Part shown: positions 42,743-50,435 of the stretch, in pieces
Position numbering within the stretch: position 1 is the stretch's first letter
How the letters are laid out: the number at the start of each line of letters is the position of its first letter
Origin: Rufibacter glacialis
GTDB lineage: Bacteria; Bacteroidota; Bacteroidia; Cytophagales; Hymenobacteraceae
DNA length: 64,000 bases
Assembly: GCF_008271745.1 (NCBI RefSeq)
Contig: NZ_VKKZ01000010.1
Location: 587,677 to 651,676, forward strand
Reading direction: 5' to 3'
Notes under the pieces: model-generated
Seen by the model: the letters and a program-made list of their open reading frames with translations, nothing else
Database searches by the model: none
What the model was told of the DNA's origin: nothing
Translations under genes and position numbers: made by a program

Positions 42743-45700
42743 ATGAAGAAAAATTACTTTGTGAGGGGCTTGCTTGGGCTTTTTCTGGCTGGGCAAGTTT
42801 TAAGTACAAATGCGCAGGAACTGGAGGAGGTACAGCTTACTTCCGCCAACACCGCCAACCAAACTCCAGATGAAAAAGCCTACCACGATGACAAGATTTT
42901 CGTGAAGTTCCGGCAACAGGAAACCGGCAACGCCCTTGAATTCAACGGCAAAAGCGAGAGAGCCAGAAAATTCAAGGAAGACAAAATAAGCAAGGCCTTG
43001 CTGAAGGCAGATGCCCGGCTTATGCGCCAGGCAGCGGGCAAAGGGTTTAGCCAGAATGTCTCCCGTATTTTTCAGGTGGAACTAGATGGCTCCAGAGCTT
43101 CGGTAAAGCAATTGATTAGTGAGCTGAAGGCCATGCCCGAGGTGGAGTACGCGGAGCTGGTGCCTATCTACTACATCCATGCGGCGCCCAGTGACCAGCA
43201 ATACACCGCCGGTAACCAGTATGCGCTGAATATTACCAAGGCCGTACAGGCCTATGATGCCTTCAATGGCAACAGTGCCCCCATAAGGGTAGCCATTGTG
43301 GATGACGCCGTGCTTATTTCCCACCCCGACCTGAAAGCCAATATCTGGACGAACCCCGGTGAGACGGGCATAGATGCTACCGGGAAAAACAAAGCATCTA
43401 ACGGCATTGATGACGACGGCAACGGCTACATTGATGATGTGAACGGCTGGGATGCCGCCGACCGTGACAATAACCCCAACCCGCCGGTAGACACGGTAGG
43501 TACCGGGCACCGGAACCTGGCCGGTCCTAACAACTTTTCGCACGGCACGCATTGCGCGGGCATAGCCGGCGCGGTCACCAACAACGGTGCCGGGGTGGCT
43601 TCCATCAGTAACAACCGGGTGCAGATTGTGCCGGTAAAATGTACGTATAACAACGCCGCCAACACCAGAAGTATCTATACCTCTTTTGACGGCCTGGCAT
43701 ACGCTATCCGGGGCGCCAAGGCAAATGTGGTGTCCATGTCCTTCGGGGGCTCGGGCTACTCGCAGGCCTTCCAGGACCTTATCGCAGAAGGTGCTGCCAT
43801 GGGAACCGTTTTTATCGGTTCTGCTGGAAACAACAACAATAACATAGAGCAGTACCCTGCCAATTACCAGCATGTTATCTCGGTGTCTAACACAGATGCC
43901 GGTGATAAGAAAAGCAGCTCTTCCTCCTTCGGGAACTGGGTAACCATTGCGGCGCCGGGTACCAACATCCTAAGCACCGTGGCCGGCTCCGGTACTGCCA
44001 GCCAGATTGCCAATGGTTCCTACATCAACTATACCGGTACTTCCATGTCAGGGCCAATGGTGGCAGGCATGGTAGGTTATATCAAGGCCCAGAACCCTTC
44101 CCTGACCCCGGCCCAGATAAAGCAGATTCTGGTGTCTACCTCTGATAACGTAGATGTGCTGAATGCCGGCTACGAAGGCTTGTTAGGGGCAGGACGCATC
44201 AACGCCTACCAGGCCATTGTGGCCGCCGGCGGTACTGCCCTGGCACCCACCGTTGACTTCATCTCCAACAAGACAACCGCCGTGATAGGGGAAGAGGTAG
44301 CGTTCGCGAACCGTTCCACGGGAGATAACCTGACTTATGCCTGGACCTTCCAAAACGCGAACATCGCCACTTCTACTGCTAAAAACCCGGTGGTGAAATT
44401 CACTTCGGCCGGATTGCATGAGGTAACCCTTTCCATCAACGGCGGTGCTTCCAAAACAGTGAAAATCAGTGTGGCCGGTACTACCGCCCTTGATATCCTG
44501 GGCCTGCCCGTTACCGGGGCCATCAGTGCCTCTGCCATCAACGGCCACAGCGCCAATAACATCCCGGCCTTTGCCAATTCCTTTAAGTATGCGGCTACGC
44601 ACCTTATCTCTGGGGTGAGCATCTCCTTCCGGATGGCCGTTGCCGGTACGCCTACCTCTACCATCCGCGTGAAGGTGTGGGCCAGCGAAAGAGGAGCTCC
44701 CGGCCGCGTGCTGCACACCCAGGTGGTGAAAATCAGCGACCTGGTGGCCAGCACGGCCAATGCTACGCTTCGGCCTAATTACTTCTACTTTGACAAGCCC
44801 GTACCCGTACCCGCCGACAATCAGTTCTTTGTAGGCTATGAGATTGACTATGGCAAAAAGGACAATGTATACATCCACCATTCCGCTTCCAACGGGGCCA
44901 ACTCCATGCTGTTCTTCAACAACAGCTGGCAGGTAAACGGCCAGGTGGGAGCCGCCTGGACCTTTGCCATGTTCCCTATCTTAGCGGATGCGGCTGAATT
45001 TCCTGCCGGAAAGATTGCGGTCTCTACCACAGAGGCCTGTCTTGACAGTGCGGTGGCCTTTAACGCTACCGGCGTGAACAACGCCTCGGCGTACCGCTGG
45101 AATTTCGGTAATGGGGCTACTTCTGTAGACGCGGTTACCTCCGCCACCTATACCGCTGCCGGTACTTTCACCCCTACCTTGGTAGCCACCCGTCCCATGA
45201 ACATCACCAAAGGCACTGCCGTTTATCCGGTGGAGCTGCGCCAGTCCTTCTCTCAAATGGTGCGGGTAGCTGATTGTGCCGTGGCTCCGCTGGCGGCCTT
45301 TGAGGCCTCTGCGTTGTCAGCGAATGTAGGCTCAACCATCACCTTCACCAACAGCACCAAGAACGCCACCAGCTACGAGTGGTTGATTTCTCAGGGCGGA
45401 ACGAAAATAACCTCCGCGGAGGAAAGCCCGGTGGTGACCTTCAACACCAAAGGCAAGTATGACGTGACCCTGATTACCCGTAACCCGGGCGGCGAGGTGT
45501 CTCAGTCTTCCAAGAAGCAGTATGTAGAGATTTTCACGGCTGGTCAGGATTGCGGCACCGTGGACTTCCCTTTCCCTGCCCGTCTGACCGGTTTCGGAAC
45601 CGCGGCCGGTGGTACTTTCTCCGGGCACAATGGCTATAGAATGGCCACCTATGCCAAGGCCTTTGACTTGACGGCCGGTACGGTGGTCACCAAAGCCATG

Positions 45701-46693
45701 CTGAATATTCTCACCGCCGCGGCCGCGGCGCCAACCGCCTCGTTTATCACGGTAAATGTCTGGAATGCCGCCGGTCCGGAGGGCGCTCCTGGCCAGATTA
45801 TCAGCTCTGCGCAGGTATCTTACACCAAACTGATGCAGGCAGTGGCTTCCAACGGAGGCAACCTGGAAGTGGTGCTTGACCAGCATGTGGTGGTTCCGGC
45901 CGAAGGCCGCATCTACGTAGGCTTCACCATTAACTACATCGCCGGCGACAACATGGCCGTAGGCTCTAAGCTGGCGGGCCCTGCCATGGGCGACCGCTCT
46001 CTGATTTTCTACGGAGGCGCCTGGTATTCGCTGAAAGACCTGGTGGGCCTGCAGACCGATTACGCTATTGGCGTAGGCACCTTTGAGAACATTGACAAGC
46101 TTCCGGTTGCTAACTTCACCGCCTCTGCCACTACGGTAGCGGTAGGCGAGGCCCTCCAGTTGGATGCCAGCCAGAGCAAGAAAGCACAAATCTACAACTG
46201 GCAGGTAAGCGGCGGAACTTTGGCCCGGATGGGAGAAAATGTCTCTTCTGCCGTGTATGACCCTACAAAAGCCGCCGTGGTGTTCTCCAAAGCAGGCACG
46301 TACACTATCACCTTGGTAGTAGCCGGTAATTGCGATGCTAAAGTGGCCACCAAAGCCATGCAAGTGGTGGTGACGGCCCCTGCCACGGTCTCTGTTACCT
46401 CTTCTGAAGAAAGTAAAGCCGCCGACGGAACCGACCTTAGCCTGAACGAAGCGGTGGTGTATCCGAACCCTTCCAACGGCCAGTACAATGTGGTGCTGAA
46501 GGGCGAGGCGCAGCAGAAAGTGATGGTGAGCGTTTCTGATATGACCGGGAAGGAAGTATCCCGGAAGAACGTGACCCTGAGCAGCAGCAGCGAAGTGCAC
46601 CAGATGAACTTGGGTAGCAATCCGGCAGGTCTGTACCTGCTGCGTATTACTACCGGGAACAAAGTGCAGGTCCTTAAAATCGTGAAAAGATAA
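42743..46693 (+). CDS. S8 subtilisin-like protease with PKD-type domains and T9SS sorting domain
   Basis: A 1316-residue secreted protease. A signal peptide (to about residue 25) is followed by an inhibitor-like propeptide (about 40-140) and the catalytic domain (about 150-495). The triad is D187 (AIVDDAV), H267 (SHGTHCAG) and S434 (GTSMSGP). The aspartate motif is DDA rather than the usual D-T/S-G. PKD-like domains follow at about 500-575, 765-830, 850-920 and 1125-1205. Two similar modules at about 595-755 and 940-1115 share a TxxxVxVWxxxxxxGAPGxxxxxxxV core and V(P)A(D/E)xxxxVGxxIxY. The C-terminus from about 1240 is a type A T9SS sorting domain (VVYPNPSNGQYNV...NPAGLYLLRI). Expected at the surface or outside the cell; the substrate is unknown. 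Monocistronic. Confidence 0.92.
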   Translation: MKKNYFVRGLLGLFLAGQVLSTNAQELEEVQLTSANTANQTPDEKAYHDDKIFVKFRQQETGNALEFNGKSERARKFKEDKISKALLKADARLMRQAAGKGFSQNVSRIFQVELDGSRASVKQLISELKAMPEVEYAELVPIYYIHAAPSDQQYTAGNQYALNITKAVQAYDAFNGNSAPIRVAIVDDAVLISHPDLKANIWTNPGETGIDATGKNKASNGIDDDGNGYIDDVNGWDAADRDNNPNPPVDTVGTGHRNLAGPNNFSHGTHCAGIAGAVTNNGAGVASISNNRVQIVPVKCTYNNAANTRSIYTSFDGLAYAIRGAKANVVSMSFGGSGYSQAFQDLIAEGAAMGTVFIGSAGNNNNNIEQYPANYQHVISVSNTDAGDKKSSSSSFGNWVTIAAPGTNILSTVAGSGTASQIANGSYINYTGTSMSGPMVAGMVGYIKAQNPSLTPAQIKQILVSTSDNVDVLNAGYEGLLGAGRINAYQAIVAAGGTALAPTVDFISNKTTAVIGEEVAFANRSTGDNLTYAWTFQNANIATSTAKNPVVKFTSAGLHEVTLSINGGASKTVKISVAGTTALDILGLPVTGAISASAINGHSANNIPAFANSFKYAATHLISGVSISFRMAVAGTPTSTIRVKVWASERGAPGRVLHTQVVKISDLVASTANATLRPNYFYFDKPVPVPADNQFFVGYEIDYGKKDNVYIHHSASNGANSMLFFNNSWQVNGQVGAAWTFAMFPILADAAEFPAGKIAVSTTEACLDSAVAFNATGVNNASAYRWNFGNGATSVDAVTSATYTAAGTFTPTLVATRPMNITKGTAVYPVELRQSFSQMVRVADCAVAPLAAFEASALSANVGSTITFTNSTKNATSYEWLISQGGTKITSAEESPVVTFNTKGKYDVTLITRNPGGEVSQSSKKQYVEIFTAGQDCGTVDFPFPARLTGFGTAAGGTFSGHNGYRMATYAKAFDLTAGTVVTKAMLNILTAAAAAPTASFITVNVWNAAGPEGAPGQIISSAQVSYTKLMQAVASNGGNLEVVLDQHVVVPAEGRIYVGFTINYIAGDNMAVGSKLAGPAMGDRSLIFYGGAWYSLKDLVGLQTDYAIGVGTFENIDKLPVANFTASATTVAVGEALQLDASQSKKAQIYNWQVSGGTLARMGENVSSAVYDPTKAAVVFSKAGTYTITLVVAGNCDAKVATKAMQVVVTAPATVSVTSSEESKAADGTDLSLNEAVVYPNPSNGQYNVVLKGEAQQKVMVSVSDMTGKEVSRKNVTLSSSSEVHQMNLGSNPAGLYLLRITTGNKVQVLKIVKR

Positions 46694-46728
46694 GGCAACC
46701 CGCTAAACGCGCATCTCCTTATTCCCTG

Positions 46729-46757
46729 AAAAGCCTGGCCCCGTGCCAGGCTTTTTT
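46729..46757 (+). terminator. S8 protease terminator
   Basis: AAAAGCCTGGC (46729-46739), 5-base loop, GCCAGGCTTTT, six T. Confidence 0.9.
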
Positions 46758-46842
46758 GTTTTAAAGGGAGAAGGCTTTCACCCTTGCAATGCTTGGTAGG
46801 GTTTTCTGACCGGTGATGGCTTTTTCTTAAAGGGGAATAACT

Positions 46843-46878
46843 GTTTCAGGCCCGTTTTCCGTAAAACAGCCCTGAAAC
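46843..46878. repeat. PAL36 dispersed palindrome, copy 19 (best full copy)
   Basis: Left half GTTTCAGGCCCGTTTT and right half AAAACAGCCCTGAAAC form 14 of 16 pairs around a CCGT centre. This copy defines the outer GTTTCAGG/CCTGAAAC arms and the inner GTTTT/AAAAC arms. Confidence 0.8.
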
Positions 46879-46927
46879 GCCCTCGGCCCCACCCAGGGCC
46901 CTGGCCCACGCTTATACCCGATGCCGC

Positions 46928-47557
46928 ATGGAATACCTGGAATGCCCTTTGTTTTTGAATGCGCTGGAGCAGAAGGTGTGGCGGTTTGCCGTGGTCGCCC
47001 ACGGTGAGCAGCGGCGGAAATACCACCAGGAGCCGTATGTGAAGCACCTGGAACGCGTGGCGCAGACTGTGATGGCCTACGGCGGCACCACCGGCATGGT
47101 CATGGGGGCGCTCCTGCACGATGTGCTGGAAGACACGCCCGTGACCGAAAAGGAATTACAGGCTTTTCTGGAAGAAGTGTGTCAGGGGACCATTGTGAAA
47201 CCCGCCCAGGTACTGCAACTGGTCATCGACCTCACTGACCAGTTCACCAAACAACAGGCGCCCGGGCACAACCGCAAACGCAGGAAACAGATGGAAGTAG
47301 AACGCCTGTCCCGGATTTCGGCCCGGGCCCAGACCATTAAACTTGCCGACATCATTGACAACACCAGAGACATCCTGGAGCACGACTTCAGCTTCGCGCG
47401 CGTGTACATCCCGGAGATTGTGGCTTTGCTGGAAGTACTTAAGAAAGCGGAGCCGTTCAGGCTGTACCTGCTGGCCTGCTACGAGGTGCAGAAGGCGCTA
47501 TACAAACTGGAGGAAGACCGGATCAACAGGGCGTTTGAAGACCCAGATGCGGCGTAA
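46928..47557 (+). CDS. Small HD-domain hydrolase (Mesh1/SpoT hydrolase-like)
   Basis: A 209-residue single-domain HD phosphohydrolase. Metal ligands expected for the SpoT/Mesh1 group are visible: H40 (YVKHLERVA), H64-D65 (ALLHDVLEDT) and D141 (IKLADIIDNT). No synthetase, TGS or ACT domain is present, so if it acts on (p)ppGpp it can only degrade it; related HD proteins act on other nucleotides. It could be a small alarmone hydrolase. Monocistronic: PAL36 copies lie on both sides. The domain call is firm, the substrate inferred. Confidence 0.85.
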   Translation: MEYLECPLFLNALEQKVWRFAVVAHGEQRRKYHQEPYVKHLERVAQTVMAYGGTTGMVMGALLHDVLEDTPVTEKELQAFLEEVCQGTIVKPAQVLQLVIDLTDQFTKQQAPGHNRKRRKQMEVERLSRISARAQTIKLADIIDNTRDILEHDFSFARVYIPEIVALLEVLKKAEPFRLYLLACYEVQKALYKLEEDRINRAFEDPDAA

Positions 47558-47565
47558 ACCCACCA

Positions 47566-47600
47566 GTTTTGGGCTTGCTTTTCAAAAAACAGGCCTGAAG
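47566..47600. repeat. PAL36 dispersed palindrome, copy 20
   Basis: Left end GTTTTGGGCTTGCTTTT, right end AAAACAGGCCTGAAG, beginning 8 bases after the HD hydrolase stop. Confidence 0.7.
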
Positions 47601-47634
47601 GAGATGTTACAGACAAATTAAAAGTAAACTGCCT

Positions 47635-50070
47635 TTATTTGCCACCGCCGGCGGCATCATCATTCTGAATGGCTTTTTTCTGCCGCTGGCTGGCCTGCAT
47701 TTTCCCGAAGTTCCAGTCAAAGGTAAGGCGGACAGTGCGGTTGTAGTTGAAGTGATGGCTTTCCTGCACGTACTGGGGTGTTTCATAGGTAGAGCTGTAA
47801 GTAAGGGTTTTGGTGAATGGGTTGGTAACGCCAAAACTGATGCTGCCTTTTTCCTTCATGATTTTCTTGCGCACTGACAAATTGGAGTAGTGGTTCGCAC
47901 CCCTTTCGCCCTGCAGGGTACGCGTGCCAGAGTAATAGGAGGCATAGGCCTGGGCAGACCAGCCTTTGCCAATTTCATAGCTGGTGTTCAGGTTGGCATT
48001 GTACTGCAGGCCTTTGTTTCTGAGGGAGTCGCTTTTGATGACCAGATAGGTCACATTCACGCTGGGGCTGATAGTCCAGGCCGGAAAAGGCTTGGTAGAG
48101 CCCGATAAGCTAAACCCAACCGCCCTGTTCTTCGCCACATTATCATAGGTGACCAACAATACATCGCGCTCTATACCATCTATCATTATTTTCTCAGGCC
48201 GGGCCACGGTCTGGATGTCATTGTCTGTCTGGCGTAGGTACAGGGCTGCATTCAGGGAGGTGGTTTTGAAATAGGTGCTGTACCCCAGTTCAAAGGAGTG
48301 GGTGAGCTCTGCATCAAGGGTAGGGTTACCCCGGAACGCATTGTTGAAGTCTTCCAGCTGCAAGAACGGGTTCAGGATAAAAATCTGCGGCCGTTGTATG
48401 CGCTGAGTGTAACTGGCCCGCACCGTATGGATGGAATCAAGGGTGCGCGATACCGTCAGACTGGGAATAACATTCTTGTACAGATCTTGGAAGAAACTGT
48501 TCACCAGGCGGCTTGACTTGGTTTCCTTCTCCCATTCCGTGTTCAGGAAAAGTCCTTTGTAAGCGGTGCGCTCATACCGGGTACCCAGGTGAAAATTGTA
48601 TTTCTTCCGGACTTTGAACGCATAGGTGACATAGGCTGCCGCCACATGCTGGTAATAGTCAAAGTTATTGATAACCACAGAGTCTTGCCTGGCCAGGAAG
48701 GAATAATTGTAGGTGGTATTGCTGCGGGCATCACGTAAAATGGTCTTGGCCCCTACCTCCAGTTTGCTTTCATTGGCAAACGTGCGGTTGTAGTCTATCT
48801 GTACGGTGGTCTCCCGGGTGGGCGAGAGGTTATCATTGGCCTGGTCTAGCAGCTGGGCATCTTCTGCGGTGAACTGTTGGTTGTGGTACAGGTCATGGGA
48901 GTTGTTATAACTGAGCTGGGCCAGAAGGGAGAGCTCGTGCTGGGGCTTAAATGTGTGGGTATACCCAAGGTTAAGGTCATGGCCAGAGGAATTCCAGAGA
49001 TTCTCCAGGTAAGAGAGGAACTGGTTCTGCCGGTCAAAGGTGCGCTGGTTTGACCGGCTGGTGTAAAAGCTGCGGTACAGGGTTCCGCTCAGGTGGAAGG
49101 CATTGAGCGTGTCTGGGTCAAAGGTAAGCTCGGTCTGGCCGTAGAACCCATGGTTGCTCGTTTTTCCGGTGGCTTCCTGCCGGAAGAAGTCTCCCCCGGT
49201 ACGTTCCACCAAAGAGCCTCTGCCGAAGCGGCTTTCATAGATAGAAGCCTGGGTGTTCACCCCAAACTTGCCTTTGCGCACGTTCAGGGTTCCGTTGGCG
49301 GTGTTGGACCGGTTACCTACCGTGGCGCCCAATTTGCCGTTCAGGCCTTCCAGGGTATTTTTTTTGGTGATGATGTTGATGATGCCCGCGGTGCCTTCGG
49401 CGTCATATTTGGCGGAGGGGCTGGTAATGACTTCAATGCTTTTGATGATATCAGCCGGAATCTGTTTGAGCGCCTCGGCCAGGTTATTGGCCAGAATACT
49501 GGAGGGTCTGCCATCCATCAAAACCCTGAAATTGCTGCTACCCCGTAATTGCACGTTCCCTTCCCCATCTACCGTGACAGAGGGCGCTTTCCGGAGCACA
49601 TCAGAGGCGGTGGTGCCCCGGTTGGTGAGGTCCTGCTCGGCGTTGTACACCAGGCGGTCCCCTTTGTCTTCCACCAGAGGCTTTTGACCTACCACGGTTA
49701 TTTCCTGAAGCTTGGTGGGGTTGGCCCGCAGCAGGATCCTGACAAAGGTTACTTCCGGTTTTTGGGGCGAAAGGGTGAAAGCGGACAGAGAATTGGCTGC
49801 GTACCCCAGGTAACTGACGGTGACGGAATAGGTGCCAAAAGTTACTTTAGAGAAGGTGAAGCTGCCTTTGCCATTGGTGAGGGTGCCGTCTATGGGTTGA
49901 CCGGTGGTAGTACTGGTGAGGGTTACGGTAGCAAACTCCACCGGTTTAGAGGAGGCGGAGTCCAGTACCAGGCCGGTAATAGTTCCGGTAGGGGCCTGGG
50001 CAGAAACCACGCGCGGGAAAGAAACAAAGAGAGCCACCGCTGCCGCTGCGAAGAGGAAAAGTAGACGCAT
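47635..50070 (-). CDS. Outer membrane beta-barrel protein, paralogue 1 (TonB-receptor-like)
   Basis: An 811-residue outer membrane protein. Signal peptide to about residue 24 (MRLLFLFAAAAVALFVSFPRVVSA), then a carboxypeptidase-regulatory-like domain (TGTITGLVLDSASSKPVEFATVTL, about 28-110), a plug (LQEITVVGQKPLVEDKGDRLVYNAEQDL... VEVITSPSAKYDAEGTAGIINIITKKN-type, about 115-235), and an OMP_b-brl_3-like barrel to about 790. It ends in a tail AIQNDDAAGGGK after the last strand. The barrel is TonB-dependent-receptor-like but has no SusD partner, so a glycan role is not supported; the substrate is unknown. Paralogous to the genes at 50436 and 55643 in a same-strand array. Confidence 0.88.
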   Translation of the reverse strand: MRLLFLFAAAAVALFVSFPRVVSAQAPTGTITGLVLDSASSKPVEFATVTLTSTTTGQPIDGTLTNGKGSFTFSKVTFGTYSVTVSYLGYAANSLSAFTLSPQKPEVTFVRILLRANPTKLQEITVVGQKPLVEDKGDRLVYNAEQDLTNRGTTASDVLRKAPSVTVDGEGNVQLRGSSNFRVLMDGRPSSILANNLAEALKQIPADIIKSIEVITSPSAKYDAEGTAGIINIITKKNTLEGLNGKLGATVGNRSNTANGTLNVRKGKFGVNTQASIYESRFGRGSLVERTGGDFFRQEATGKTSNHGFYGQTELTFDPDTLNAFHLSGTLYRSFYTSRSNQRTFDRQNQFLSYLENLWNSSGHDLNLGYTHTFKPQHELSLLAQLSYNNSHDLYHNQQFTAEDAQLLDQANDNLSPTRETTVQIDYNRTFANESKLEVGAKTILRDARSNTTYNYSFLARQDSVVINNFDYYQHVAAAYVTYAFKVRKKYNFHLGTRYERTAYKGLFLNTEWEKETKSSRLVNSFFQDLYKNVIPSLTVSRTLDSIHTVRASYTQRIQRPQIFILNPFLQLEDFNNAFRGNPTLDAELTHSFELGYSTYFKTTSLNAALYLRQTDNDIQTVARPEKIMIDGIERDVLLVTYDNVAKNRAVGFSLSGSTKPFPAWTISPSVNVTYLVIKSDSLRNKGLQYNANLNTSYEIGKGWSAQAYASYYSGTRTLQGERGANHYSNLSVRKKIMKEKGSISFGVTNPFTKTLTYSSTYETPQYVQESHHFNYNRTVRLTFDWNFGKMQASQRQKKAIQNDDAAGGGK

Positions 50071-50252
50071 GCTATTTCTATGAAAGGAGGGATAAGTTCA
50101 AGTGATGCAATCTTGCCCAATACCTTAAAGCAGAGGTGCAGGGTACCTTCATGCGCCATGCCAAGCTTCGGGGGGCAGGAACAAGGCAGCCTAGCCGTGT
50201 GACCAATTCCAGTTCTTGAAAACTGACTGTGCAGGCTTGGGTAAGCTGCACC

Positions 50253-50288
50253 GTTTTTACCTTGGTTTTTGCAAAACAAGACCAAAGC
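50253..50288. repeat. PAL36 dispersed palindrome, copy 21
   Basis: Left end GTTTTTACCTTGGTTTT, right end AAAACAAGACCAAAGC; upstream of paralogue 1. Confidence 0.6.
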
Positions 50289-50375
50289 GTTCCTGAAGGC
50301 CATGGAAGGGGCGGCGAGAGATTCCATGCGTAACCGTAAAAGTCTCTGGTGCTCAGGTCGTTGCGTTTTGTTTTA

Positions 50376-50426
50376 AGAGAGTTTTCTTAGAAACACCGTA
50401 AAAAGGTGCTTCTAAGAAAACTCTCT
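50376..50426 (-). terminator. Terminator of outer membrane paralogue 2
   Basis: A 15-base perfect outer stem (50376-50390 with 50412-50426) continues, after one mismatch, into CACC/GGTG; 7-base loop. Confidence 0.85.
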
Positions 50427-50435
50427 CCAGCCAGG

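Larger units (their letters stand above)
50071..50435. other. Intergenic region between paralogues 1 and 2
   Basis: A 365-base gap with PAL36 copy 21 and the terminator of paralogue 2. No gene seen. Confidence 0.6.
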
